This document shows positions 17,066 through 24,982 of a stretch of 64,000 nt of DNA, one piece after another. Positions within the stretch are counted from its first letter, which is position 1, and the number at the start of each line of letters is the position of its first letter. Made by a program: the position numbers and the translations under genes. The notes beneath the pieces were generated by a model, which was given only the letters and a program-made list of their open reading frames with translations, was not told the DNA's origin and did no database searches. Source of the DNA: Maribacter forsetii DSM 18668 (GTDB lineage Bacteria > Bacteroidota > Bacteroidia > Flavobacteriales > Flavobacteriaceae); contig NZ_JQLH01000001.1 in NCBI RefSeq assembly GCF_000744105.1, positions 4,229,001-4,293,000 on the forward strand, given 5' to 3'.

Positions 17066-17752
17066 TTAGAGTACAAACTTATATCCTACTCCCTTTACGG
17101 TCTTAAAATGATCTTCACCTATTTTTTCGCGAAGTTTTCTAATGTGCACATCTATAGTACGGCCACCAACTACAACTTCATTACCCCAAACTTTATCAAG
17201 AATGACTTCTCTTTTAAACACTTTACTAGGTTTAGAAGTTAATAAAGCAAGAAGCTCAAACTCTTTTCTTGGTAAAATGATCTCTTTACCTTTTTTGACA
17301 ATCTTATATTCTTCCCTATTAATAATGATATCGCCTACTTTGGTAATATCTTCTTGAGCGTTTTCTTCGTTCTTCATGCGTCTTAATAGCGCATTTACCT
17401 TGCTTACCAATACTTTCGGTTTAATAGGTTTGGTAATGTAATCATCTGCACCGGCATCAAAACCTGCTACTTGAGAATAATCTTCCCCTCTAGCTGTTAA
17501 GAAGGTTATAATGGTATTCTCCATACCAGGAGTTCTTCTTAGGATCTCACAAGCTTCGATACCATCCATCTCCGGCATCATTACATCCAATATGATAAGA
17601 TGTGGCAATTTCTTTTTTGCCTTGGCAACACCATCGGCACCATTCTTAGCTGTGTATACATCATATCCTTCTGCAGATAAATTATAGGCCACTATCTCTA
17701 GTATGTCTGGTTCATCATCAACTAAAAGTATTCTAATGTCCTTCTTTTTCAT
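17066..17752 (-). CDS. PhoB-like OmpR-family response regulator
   Basis: This 228-residue regulator has a receiver domain (DDEPD near the start, phosphoacceptor in LIILDVMMPEMDG) and a winged-helix OmpR/PhoB DNA-binding domain ending GGRTIDVHIRKLREKIG and VKGVGYKFVL. The ATG at 17752 was chosen over an upstream TTG at 17761. Its own promoter is well defined upstream. It is divergent from a surface lipoprotein/TonB-receptor operon, and an 11-bp-phased repeat array of the kind bound by PhoB-family proteins lies between them. A role in the phosphate response is inferred. The family also includes other OmpR-type regulators. Confidence 0.9.
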   Translation of the reverse strand: MKKKDIRILLVDDEPDILEIVAYNLSAEGYDVYTAKNGADGVAKAKKKLPHLIILDVMMPEMDGIEACEILRRTPGMENTIITFLTARGEDYSQVAGFDAGADDYITKPIKPKVLVSKVNALLRRMKNEENAQEDITKVGDIIINREEYKIVKKGKEIILPRKEFELLALLTSKPSKVFKREVILDKVWGNEVVVGGRTIDVHIRKLREKIGEDHFKTVKGVGYKFVL

Positions 17753-17777
17753 GGTTTTCAAATTAGATTGATTGGCT

Positions 17778-17807
17778 CAAAAGTAAAGATAATACTATTA
17801 CTGCAAA
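17778..17807 (-). promoter_or_regulatory. -33/-7 promoter of the PhoB-like gene
   Basis: On the minus strand TTTG (17807-17804), 18 bases of spacer and then TACTTTTG (17785-17778). This matches both elements of the Bacteroidota TTTG/TAnnTTTG promoter with normal spacing, and places the transcript start about 20 bases before the ATG. Confidence 0.65.
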
Positions 17808-17832
17808 GCCAGTTAACATTGATTTAATGTAG

Positions 17833-17880
17833 TAACGTTTACATAACATTAACAAAATAAATGTTTAACATGTACCTAAC
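17833..17880. promoter_or_regulatory. 11-bp-phased TAAC array, Pho-box-like operator
   Basis: TAAC begins at 17833, 17844, 17866 and 17877. The spacings are 11, 22 and 11 bases, so all four fall in one 11-bp register. OmpR/PhoB-family regulators bind 11-bp direct repeats (family knowledge). It lies between the PhoB-like gene and the divergent surface operon, with its end about 20 bases from a weak -7-like TTTCTTTG at 17902-17909. Confidence 0.5.
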
Positions 17881-17982
17881 CCGAACATTACAACCCTTTT
17901 CTTTCTTTGCCATGCAATAAAGTTGCAAGTATTAAGAACACAATTACCAACCTAGTTAAATTAATAAGTTTAAAAAGAAAAG

Positions 17983-19275
17983 ATGAAAAAAATTATTTGG
18001 TCACTTGCTACAGTAACTGCAATTATCGCTGCAGCATCTTGTGAAAAAGAAACAGTTGTCGAAATTGAAAAAGAAGTTATCGTTGTTGATACAGTTACAA
18101 CTGAAACTGAAGTCGAAACTTCAATCACAGTTTCTGAAGACATCATTACTGATGTTACTTGGGCTGCTGATAAGATTGTTACTTTAGACGGTAGGGTATT
18201 CGTTACCGAAGGTGCTACACTTACTATTGAACCTGGCACAATTATAAAAGCAAACGCTGGATCAGGTGTTAATGCTTCTGTATTGATAGTAACAAGAGGA
18301 AGTAAAATCGAAGCTGCAGGTACTGCTGATGCTCCAATTATCTTTACTTCTTCTGCTGATAACATTGAATTAGGAGAAACTGCCGGTACTAACCTTGACC
18401 AAAACGATCGTGGTCTTTGGGGCGGTTTAATTGTATTAGGTAACGCACCTGCGTCTTTTGATGGTGATGCTGAATCTGCTCAAATTGAAGGAGTTCCTAC
18501 AGATACTGATGGTGACAAAGGTTTATATGGTGGCTCTGATGCTGCTGATGATTCTGGTACTTTACAATACATCTCTATACGTCATGGTGGTGCTTTAATT
18601 GGTGAAGGAAACGAAATTAATGGTCTTACTTTAGGTGCTGTTGGTACTGGAACAACTGTTGACAACATTGAAGTTGTTGGTAATGTTGACGATGGTGTTG
18701 AATTCTTTGGTGGAAGCGTAAACGCTACTAACTTATTCGTATGGGCACAAGGTGATGATGCTCTTGATATTGATCAAGCTTACTCTGGTACTATCGACAA
18801 TGCAGTTGTTGTACAGGGTGGAATTTCTGACCATGCTTTGGAAATTGACGGACCAGAAGGTTCTTTACAAGGCAGCTTTACTTTAACAAACGCTACTTTA
18901 ATTGGTTTAGCTGATAATGTTGAGAATGGTGAAATCGCTGATTTCCGTTCAAACGCACAAGGTACTACCAACAATATATTAGTTACTAATTTCACAGGAG
19001 TAGGTACTGACTTACAACTTTCTGACATTGAATTAGACAACGAAGGTGTTGCCGCTAACTACACTGCAGGTTCATTGGTATTTACCAACTGGGAAATTGT
19101 ATTACCAGAAGGTGTTACTGCTTCTTCTGAAGTATTTAATGATACTACAGACAGTACAACTTTTGAAGCTGATGCAGCAACGTTCTCATCTGCAGTAACT
19201 GAAGGAACTGTTGGTGCTGAGACATCTGCATTTTCTTGGACTTATTCTAACACTAAAGCTAGCTTAGGTTTCTAA
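17983..19275 (+). CDS. Surface lipoprotein with predicted parallel beta-helix
   Basis: This is a 430-residue lipoprotein with lipobox IIAAASC (Cys20) followed by EKE, and an acidic, Thr/Val-rich linker. The rest is a long series of short repeats typical of right-handed parallel beta-helices: GATLTIEPGTIIKAN, then RGSKIEAAGTADAPIIFTS, RGLWGGLIVLGNAP and LQYISIRHGGA. It has no catalytic motif I recognise. It opens an operon with a TonB-dependent receptor and faces the PhoB-like gene across a phased repeat array. I infer a substrate-binding or cell-surface role linked to that receptor, possibly induced under phosphate limitation. Both inferences rest on context only. Confidence 0.8.
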   Translation: MKKIIWSLATVTAIIAAASCEKETVVEIEKEVIVVDTVTTETEVETSITVSEDIITDVTWAADKIVTLDGRVFVTEGATLTIEPGTIIKANAGSGVNASVLIVTRGSKIEAAGTADAPIIFTSSADNIELGETAGTNLDQNDRGLWGGLIVLGNAPASFDGDAESAQIEGVPTDTDGDKGLYGGSDAADDSGTLQYISIRHGGALIGEGNEINGLTLGAVGTGTTVDNIEVVGNVDDGVEFFGGSVNATNLFVWAQGDDALDIDQAYSGTIDNAVVVQGGISDHALEIDGPEGSLQGSFTLTNATLIGLADNVENGEIADFRSNAQGTTNNILVTNFTGVGTDLQLSDIELDNEGVAANYTAGSLVFTNWEIVLPEGVTASSEVFNDTTDSTTFEADAATFSSAVTEGTVGAETSAFSWTYSNTKASLGF

Positions 19276-19305
19276 TTATAAATACAAATAATAGTTACAC
19301 ATAAT

Positions 19306-19354
19306 AATTGCTCGTCTTAGACTAATCTATAGGCGGGCAATTTATTTCTTTTTT
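19306..19354 (+). terminator. Terminator/attenuator inside the surface operon
   Basis: A 12-bp stem (AATTGCTCGTCT paired with AGGCGGGCAATT, two G-U pairs) around a 13-base loop is followed by a T-rich run to 19354. The TonB-receptor gene starts only 22 bases later with no clear promoter of its own. The hairpin may therefore let most transcripts stop after the lipoprotein gene. Confidence 0.75.
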
Positions 19355-19375
19355 AATAATTTCAATTAATTGATT

Positions 19376-22213
19376 ATGAAACTTAAGTTATTATTCATTT
19401 TACTCATCGCCTTTTCTACTCAAACCATCTTTGCACAAGAAGGTATTATTTCAGGAACGGTAAACGATGGTGAATTTAATGACGTTCTTCCTTTTGCAAA
19501 TATTCTTATCAAAGGCACAACAAAAGGAACCACATCGGATTTTGATGGAAAATATGTTCTAGACGTTGAACCTGGCACGTATACCGTTACTTTTTCGTAC
19601 TTAGGATACGAAACAAAAGAAGTAGCAGAAGTTGTCGTTGCCCCTGGCGCAGAGCAAATAATAGACATTACTTTAAATCCGCTTGCTAATGCGCTAGACG
19701 AAGTTGTGGTTACTACCACAGTTAGTAAAAACACAGAAGCTTCTGTCTTAAATCTACAAAAGAATTCAGTAGCATTATTAGATGGTTTATCTATACAAAG
19801 CATTAAAAAATCTGGTGCTAGTGATATTGCCAGTGCTATTAAATCGGTACCTGGTGTATCTGTACAAGGAGGTAAATTTGTTTACGTTCGTGGTTTAGGT
19901 GACCGTTACACTAAATCCATTTTAAATGGTGTAGATGTACCTGGTCTTGATCCAGACAGAAACACTTTGCAATTAGATATTTTCCCTACGAATATTCTTG
20001 ACAATATTATTGTTGTTAAATCTGCAACCGCAGATCAACCTGCAGATTTTACCGGTGGTGTAGTCGATATTGTTACTAAAGATTTCCCATCAAGAGCTGA
20101 ATACAGTTTCTCTGCTGGCCTAGGTTACAATTCTAGTATGCATTTTAAGGACAATTACCTTAAATATGATGGTAGTCCAACAGATGCATTAGGTTTTGAT
20201 AATGGTCAAAGAGATTTAGCAATACCACAAAATATAGAAACTCCTTTACCTGTTGTAGACGGCAATAGATCCGCTGCCTTAACTAGATTATTGGAACCAA
20301 ATCTAAAAGCACTAGAAAATCAAAGTGGTGCAGATTTTAATATTGGTTTTACAGCTGGTAACCAATATGACCTTAATGAAGATGGAACTAAAAAAATAGG
20401 TTACTTAGCCTCTCTTACATATAAAAACAGTACTGATTTCTACGAAGATGCTGTTAGCGGACAAGTATTTAGAAAACAAGACCAAGACAAATCTGTTCTT
20501 GAGCTAACCGATGATAGAACACAATCTGGTAATATCGGTGTCAACAACGTACTTATTAGTGGGCTTGCAGGTATTTCATTAAAAAGCCTTCAGTCTAAAT
20601 ACAAGTTGAATGTATTACATATACAAAATGGAGAATCTGGTGCCTCATACATTAGACAAGATAATTTTAATGTAAACTCTAACACTATTTTCAAAGATGT
20701 ATTAACGTATACACAACGTTCTATTACCAACATTTTATTAAATGGTGAACACACGAACGAAGATGCTTCTTGGAAAGTTTCTTGGAAAGTTTCGCCAACA
20801 TTCTCTAAAATCTATGATAAAGATTTGAGAACGACTCCTTTTAGATTTGAGCCAGAAACTGGAAACTTTACTATTTCCCCTAGTGAATCTGGAGACCCTA
20901 GTAGAATTTGGAGAGACTTAGAAGAATACAACGTAGCCAGTAAATTAGATCTTACAAGAAAGCATCAATTATTTGGTAGAGATGCAAAACTTAAATTTGG
21001 TGGTGCGTTTACTATTAAAGAAAGAGACTTTGTTGTTAATCAGTTCTCTACACCTATACAATCACAAGCAGGTAACTATAGTTTAAATTTTGAAGGTAAT
21101 GCAGATTTAGTTTTAGCTCCTGAAAATATTTATGATCCAGAAACAAGAGAAGGTACTTATGTAAGACGTGATTCTAATATTTCTGATTCTTTCAACTCTC
21201 AAATTACCGTTGGCGCAGGTTATGTTGGCGATGAATTTAAACTATCTGACAGGTTCAACGCAATTGTTGGTGTAAGATTTGAAAAGTTTGACCTACGTTA
21301 CTCAGGTGAAAACCAAGATGGTGAAGTATTTGACAATCAAACAATTTTAGACAAAGCAGATTTCTTCCCTTCTGCCAACTTTATCTACGAACTAAACGAA
21401 GAAGCAAATAAGAAAATAAGAGCTTCGTTTTCTAGTACTACAGCTAGACCTTCTTTTAAAGAGGCATCTAACGCACAGATTTTTGATCCTGTATCAAGTA
21501 CGTTCTTTATTGGTAATATCGATATTCAACCAACTTATATTAATAACTATGATATAAGATTTGAAGCTTATGGTGAAGGAACGAATTTCTTTGCGATCAG
21601 TGGTTTTGCCAAAACTTTTGATGATCCTATTGAACTTACATTCATTAGAGAAGCCAGAGGGCAATTTATTCCCTTAAACTTAGGTGATGCCAAGGTATTT
21701 GGTGCTGAATTGGAATATAGAAGAAATATGGGCTTTATTCCTGGATGGGAAAATTTCAATTTCAATGCTAATATATCTGTTATTGAATCTCAGCAAACAT
21801 ATAGTGAAGATGAAGAAGCTGCAAGAATAGATAACTTAAGAACAGGTGAAACATTAGATGACACTAGACAATTACAAGGGCAGTCTCCTTTACTTTTAAA
21901 CGTTGGATTTGACTACTCAAATAATGACAATGGCTGGCAAGGTGGTATCGTTTACAATGTTCAAGGTAAAACTTTAGAGATTGTAGGTAATGGCGATATA
22001 CCAGATGTTTACACGCTACCTTTCCACAACTTAAAAATGAACTTAAGTAAAGAATTCGGTAAAGAAAACTCTAGCAAAATAACCTTAAAGTTTGAAAACA
22101 TTATCAATGATGATATTGAGAGTGTTTACCAATCTTTTGGTGCTCAAGACCAAATATATTCTTCTAGATATCCAGGACAAGCTATTTCTTTAGGATATAG
22201 CTACCAGTTCTAA
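19376..22213 (+). CDS. TonB-dependent receptor with carboxypeptidase-like N-terminal domain
   Basis: This is a 945-residue outer-membrane receptor. A signal peptide (ends TIFAQ) is followed by a CarboxypepD_reg-like beta domain (GIISGTVNDG through LSYLGYETKE, about residues 22-105) and a plug with SVPGVSVQGGKFVYVRGLGDRY and PADFTGGVVDIVTKDFP. A 22-strand-type barrel follows and ends in LGYSYQF with a terminal Phe. Such receptors import large or scarce nutrients using TonB energy. The substrate is unknown. No SusD-like partner is present, and the companion is the beta-helix lipoprotein instead. The ATG at 19376 was preferred over a TTG two codons earlier. Confidence 0.93.
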   Translation: MKLKLLFILLIAFSTQTIFAQEGIISGTVNDGEFNDVLPFANILIKGTTKGTTSDFDGKYVLDVEPGTYTVTFSYLGYETKEVAEVVVAPGAEQIIDITLNPLANALDEVVVTTTVSKNTEASVLNLQKNSVALLDGLSIQSIKKSGASDIASAIKSVPGVSVQGGKFVYVRGLGDRYTKSILNGVDVPGLDPDRNTLQLDIFPTNILDNIIVVKSATADQPADFTGGVVDIVTKDFPSRAEYSFSAGLGYNSSMHFKDNYLKYDGSPTDALGFDNGQRDLAIPQNIETPLPVVDGNRSAALTRLLEPNLKALENQSGADFNIGFTAGNQYDLNEDGTKKIGYLASLTYKNSTDFYEDAVSGQVFRKQDQDKSVLELTDDRTQSGNIGVNNVLISGLAGISLKSLQSKYKLNVLHIQNGESGASYIRQDNFNVNSNTIFKDVLTYTQRSITNILLNGEHTNEDASWKVSWKVSPTFSKIYDKDLRTTPFRFEPETGNFTISPSESGDPSRIWRDLEEYNVASKLDLTRKHQLFGRDAKLKFGGAFTIKERDFVVNQFSTPIQSQAGNYSLNFEGNADLVLAPENIYDPETREGTYVRRDSNISDSFNSQITVGAGYVGDEFKLSDRFNAIVGVRFEKFDLRYSGENQDGEVFDNQTILDKADFFPSANFIYELNEEANKKIRASFSSTTARPSFKEASNAQIFDPVSSTFFIGNIDIQPTYINNYDIRFEAYGEGTNFFAISGFAKTFDDPIELTFIREARGQFIPLNLGDAKVFGAELEYRRNMGFIPGWENFNFNANISVIESQQTYSEDEEAARIDNLRTGETLDDTRQLQGQSPLLLNVGFDYSNNDNGWQGGIVYNVQGKTLEIVGNGDIPDVYTLPFHNLKMNLSKEFGKENSSKITLKFENIINDDIESVYQSFGAQDQIYSSRYPGQAISLGYSYQF

Positions 22214-22234
22214 AATCTTTAAAATTCAATATCC

Positions 22235-22266
22235 AAAAGCCCGCAAATTGCGGGCTTTTTTTATTC
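22235..22266 (+). terminator. Intrinsic terminator after the TonB receptor
   Basis: AAAAGCCCGC, loop AAATT, GCGGGCTTTT and then more T. A nearly identical hairpin recurs at 22895-22922, after the next gene. Confidence 0.9.
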
Positions 22267-22345
22267 TTAAAACCGATAACTATTTGATAACATCTAACTT
22301 AAAATAGATGTGGGATAATATCTTAATTTTAGTAAGTATCTTAAT

Positions 22346-22873
22346 ATGTATATGATGAAAAAATGCACCTTCTTTTTAGCTAGTTTTATTATGGTCTTTT
22401 TAGCGTCTTGCTCAAAAGAAGAAAATATAGACGAGTCAACATCTGATGAAATATTAACACCGATATCTAATGATGATGCCTTTCTAATTCCTTTTGGAAC
22501 TCAAATCATAAAAGATTCCTTACAATTTACATTGAGCCTAAAAGACTTAGATCTTGAAATCGATTTTGACGAAATTCACTCCATATCTTTGTTTTTTAAA
22601 GATCCCAATTTAAATGAAATGAAACCTTTGGCTTATATAGATCTAGAAAGGGACTACCGCATTTCCTACGAAGGAGGCAGCGACCTTGAAGAATTAGACT
22701 ATACCATTTATATTGAAAATGCTGACGGAACCAATGATTTTGGTTCAAGTTTCGAACTTAAAAACCTAACGATTATTGGCTTAAATATTTCCAAAATTAG
22801 AGATATCCCGACAGATACTTTAGATTATAGAGATTTTGATGAGCTGGTCGATTATTTTAATCTTCAAGATTAA
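22346..22873 (+). CDS. Small lipoprotein of unknown function (175 aa)
   Basis: I do not recognise the family. A signal peptide leads to lipobox FLASC, followed by SKEE. That matches the K-(D/E)2 surface-export signal described for Bacteroidota lipoproteins, so the protein is probably displayed on the cell surface. The mature part is rich in Asp, Glu, Ile and Leu with predicted beta strands (LQFTLSLKDLDLEI, HSISLFFKDP). In-frame ATGs at 22352 and 22355 are equally possible starts. It is flanked by two near-identical terminators, so it may be a separate transcript rather than part of the receptor operon. Confidence 0.75.
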   Translation: MYMMKKCTFFLASFIMVFLASCSKEENIDESTSDEILTPISNDDAFLIPFGTQIIKDSLQFTLSLKDLDLEIDFDEIHSISLFFKDPNLNEMKPLAYIDLERDYRISYEGGSDLEELDYTIYIENADGTNDFGSSFELKNLTIIGLNISKIRDIPTDTLDYRDFDELVDYFNLQD

Positions 22874-22894
22874 TTCTAAACTTATTTTTTTAAT

Positions 22895-22922
22895 AAAAAG
22901 CCCGCAATTTGCGGGCTTTTTT
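22895..22922 (+). terminator. Intrinsic terminator after the small lipoprotein
   Basis: AAAAAGCCCGC, loop AATTT, GCGGGCTTTTTT. Same stem as the terminator at 22235-22266. Confidence 0.9.
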
Positions 22923-23000
22923 GTTTATAATATTTCTTACAATCAAAGACTACACGCAACTTAAAACCCCAATAAAATTGGTAGTTGACGTCATAAACTG

Positions 23001-23038
23001 TGCATTTCATCGATCTTTTTGCATTTCATCGATCTTTT
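23001..23038. repeat. Perfect tandem 19-bp repeat upstream of a T9SS mini-protein
   Basis: TGCATTTCATCGATCTTTT occurs at 23001-23019 and again, identical, at 23020-23038. It ends 45 bases upstream of a -7 box. A degenerate copy (GTATTTCATTGACC, 23507-23520) lies at a similar distance before the next gene, so it may be a regulator-binding site. Confidence 0.8.
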
Positions 23039-23082
23039 CACAATATCCACTCCTACAAAAACACAAGAGAGTGTTAAATTCC

Positions 23083-23090
23083 TATATTTG
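23083..23090 (+). promoter_or_regulatory. TAnnTTTG -7 box, first T9SS mini-protein
   Basis: TATATTTG lies 27 bases before the ATG at 23118. No good -33 element was seen. Confidence 0.5.
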
Positions 23091-23117
23091 TGGCATAGCA
23101 TTTGTAACCAGCTATAT

Positions 23118-23426
23118 ATGAAGCACCTTTACCTAATCATCTTCTTTTTTATTATTTCTTTCAGCTATGGACAAAGTACCCAAAGCAATGGAGATATTGA
23201 TGGTTTTAGTATGTATCCAAATCCAGTTACTACAGGTAAAGTTTATATCTCCACAAATATTAACGCACCTAAAGAAATTTTCATCTACGATGTATTTGGT
23301 ACGTTGTTATTAAAGACAACGATTTTAGGTAAAGAATTAAATCTTTCTGATTTAGATGCCGGTGTTTACGTATTACGTGTTCTTGAAAAAAACAAGATGT
23401 GTACACGTAAGTTAATTGTAAAGTAG
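23118..23426 (+). CDS. T9SS type A sorting-domain mini-protein (102 aa)
   Basis: A signal peptide (ends SFSYGQ) is followed by about ten linker residues and then a complete type A sorting domain of about 70 residues: FSMYPNPVTTGKVYI, IYDVFGTLLL, LDAGVYVLRVL and terminal TRKLIVK. Normally this domain is the C-terminal tail of a much larger secreted or surface protein. Here nothing precedes it. The ATG at 23118 was chosen because it gives a proper signal peptide; a longer in-frame ORF upstream has no such feature. A paralogue follows 180 bases downstream. Confidence 0.88.
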   Translation: MKHLYLIIFFFIISFSYGQSTQSNGDIDGFSMYPNPVTTGKVYISTNINAPKEIFIYDVFGTLLLKTTILGKELNLSDLDAGVYVLRVLEKNKMCTRKLIVK

Positions 23427-23572
23427 CCTAGTTATACGTTTTCCTTCTCTCATTTTCAATTAACCACTATCGGTTAACTACACGTTTTTACGACGAAATA
23501 CTTCGCGTATTTCATTGACCTACATAAATTTAGCTTTCACAACATTTTCCGTGTTCTAGTTACTCTTGTTTC

Positions 23573-23580
23573 TATCTTTG
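23573..23580 (+). promoter_or_regulatory. TAnnTTTG -7 box, second T9SS mini-protein
   Basis: TATCTTTG lies 26 bases before the ATG at 23607. Upstream, at 23495-23513, is an inverted repeat GAAATAC-TTCGC-GTATTTC. Confidence 0.5.
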
Positions 23581-23606
23581 AAGTGTTGATCCCAAATCAA
23601 TACAAA

Positions 23607-23930
23607 ATGAAGAAAATCTACTTTATGCTATTTATGGTAGTCTCGGTTGGCCTATATGCCCAAGACACCATAGATATCAACAACCTACGTAACGATGAAA
23701 TTGTCGGTTTTAAATTGTACCCAAACCCTGCAATAGCAGATGTTGTTTATGTAACAACACAAAACAACAATCTTAAAGAGGTTAGAGTTTACGATGTATT
23801 CGGTGAGCTTGTCTTAACCGAAAAATTATCTACAAAGGCTATGAACATTTCTAGATTATCACCTGGTGTTTATGTTGTTCAAGTGACCGAAAACGATAAA
23901 TCTATTACACGTAAGCTGGTAGTAAAATAA
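23607..23930 (+). CDS. T9SS type A sorting-domain mini-protein, paralogue (107 aa)
   Basis: This has the same build as the gene before it: a signal peptide ending GLYAQ, a short acidic linker and then a sorting domain with FKLYPNPAIADVVYV, VYDVFGELVL, LSPGVYVVQV and terminal TRKLVVK. About half of the domain positions are identical to the neighbour by eye. The two genes have separate -7 boxes. The product could be a secreted cell-surface decoration, a regulator or competitor of the secretion machine, or a remnant. No cargo domain is present to decide. Confidence 0.88.
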   Translation: MKKIYFMLFMVVSVGLYAQDTIDINNLRNDEIVGFKLYPNPAIADVVYVTTQNNNLKEVRVYDVFGELVLTEKLSTKAMNISRLSPGVYVVQVTENDKSITRKLVVK

Positions 23931-23978
23931 ATAACCTACATATTTTCTGCTTAAAACAATAAAAATAATTTGGTTCAG

Positions 23979-23986
23979 TACCTTTG
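23979..23986 (+). promoter_or_regulatory. TAnnTTTG -7 box, LuxE-like gene
   Basis: TACCTTTG lies 18 bases before the ATG at 24005. It supports that ATG rather than the upstream TTG at 23984, which overlaps the box. Confidence 0.55.
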
Positions 23987-24004
23987 CCAGAATTGGTACG
24001 GAAC

Positions 24005-24982
24005 ATGAAGCACAATGCTATTTTTGATATACAAACAGATGGGGATTTTCTAACCCAAGCACTCCGTATATTCAAATTCCAATATGACAATAACGTAGTC
24101 TACCATAATTTTTGCACCTATTTAAACGTAAACCCAAATACAGTAAATACCTTAGAACAGATTCCTTTTTTACCTATAGAATTCTTTAAATCTAAAAATG
24201 TTCTCAGCACCAACAATACACCAGAAATAACCTTTACCAGTAGCGGCACTACAGGCAGTGAAACCAGTAAACACTTTGTTACGGACCTCAGTCTCTACGA
24301 ACAGAGTTATTTAAAGGCTTTTAATCATTTCTATGGAGATATTAAGGACTATTGTGTTCTTGCCCTTTTACCTTCGTATTTAGAACGAACGGGATCTTCA
24401 TTGATCTATATGGCAGATGACTTGATCAAAAAATCGAATCACCCTAAAAGCGGCTTCTTTTTAAATGAATATGAACAGTTGCACCAGTTACTTCTTGAGC
24501 TTCAAAAAACCAATACCAAAATATTGATTATTGGTGTTTCATTTGCATTACTGGAATTTTCTGAGCAATACCAGATGTCTTTACAAAACACCATTATTAT
24601 GGAAACCGGTGGTATGAAAGGGCGAAGAAAAGAAATTGTACGCCAAGAACTGCACGAGTTATTATCAACGGGATTTGGGGTTTCTAAAATACATTCTGAA
24701 TATGGAATGACCGAGCTACTTTCGCAAGCCTACTCTAAAGGTGATGGAGTGTTCAATTACCCTGCCTGGATGAAGATTTTAGTACGTGATACCGAAGATC
24801 CACTCACCTATTTAAAAAATGGTAAATCTGGCGGAATCAACGTAATAGATTTAGCAAATATCAATTCTTGTTCTTTTATTGCCACTCAAGATTTAGGTAA
24901 GATAAACCAAAACGGCACTTTTGAAATTATCGGCAGATTCGATAATTCTGATATTAGAGGTTGTAATTTAATGGTGCTTTAA
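24005..24982 (+). CDS. LuxE-like acyl-protein synthetase / acyl-activating enzyme
   Basis: The 325-residue protein belongs to the LuxE branch of the adenylate-forming superfamily: the ATP-binding loop TFTSSGTTGS (about residue 75), then KILIIGVSFALLEF, METGGMKGRRKEI and SEYGMTELLSQAYS. LuxE activates fatty acids and transfers them to a protein thiol. Here no luxC, luxD or luciferase gene is nearby, so the acyl acceptor is unknown. Flavobacterial homologues are often annotated simply as acyl transferase. It overlaps the convergent lipoprotein gene by 4 bases. Confidence 0.85.
   Translation: MKHNAIFDIQTDGDFLTQALRIFKFQYDNNVVYHNFCTYLNVNPNTVNTLEQIPFLPIEFFKSKNVLSTNNTPEITFTSSGTTGSETSKHFVTDLSLYEQSYLKAFNHFYGDIKDYCVLALLPSYLERTGSSLIYMADDLIKKSNHPKSGFFLNEYEQLHQLLLELQKTNTKILIIGVSFALLEFSEQYQMSLQNTIIMETGGMKGRRKEIVRQELHELLSTGFGVSKIHSEYGMTELLSQAYSKGDGVFNYPAWMKILVRDTEDPLTYLKNGKSGGINVIDLANINSCSFIATQDLGKINQNGTFEIIGRFDNSDIRGCNLMVL

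Noticed and set aside
20768..20791. Apparent tandem duplication encoding WKVSWKVS in the TonB receptor.
   Set aside because: Alternating aromatic strands of this type are normal in barrel segments, so duplication is not needed to explain it.
22909..23121. ORF covering the tandem 19-bp repeat.
   Set aside because: No coding character. It overlaps the promoter region of the T9SS mini-gene and its end runs into that gene in another frame.
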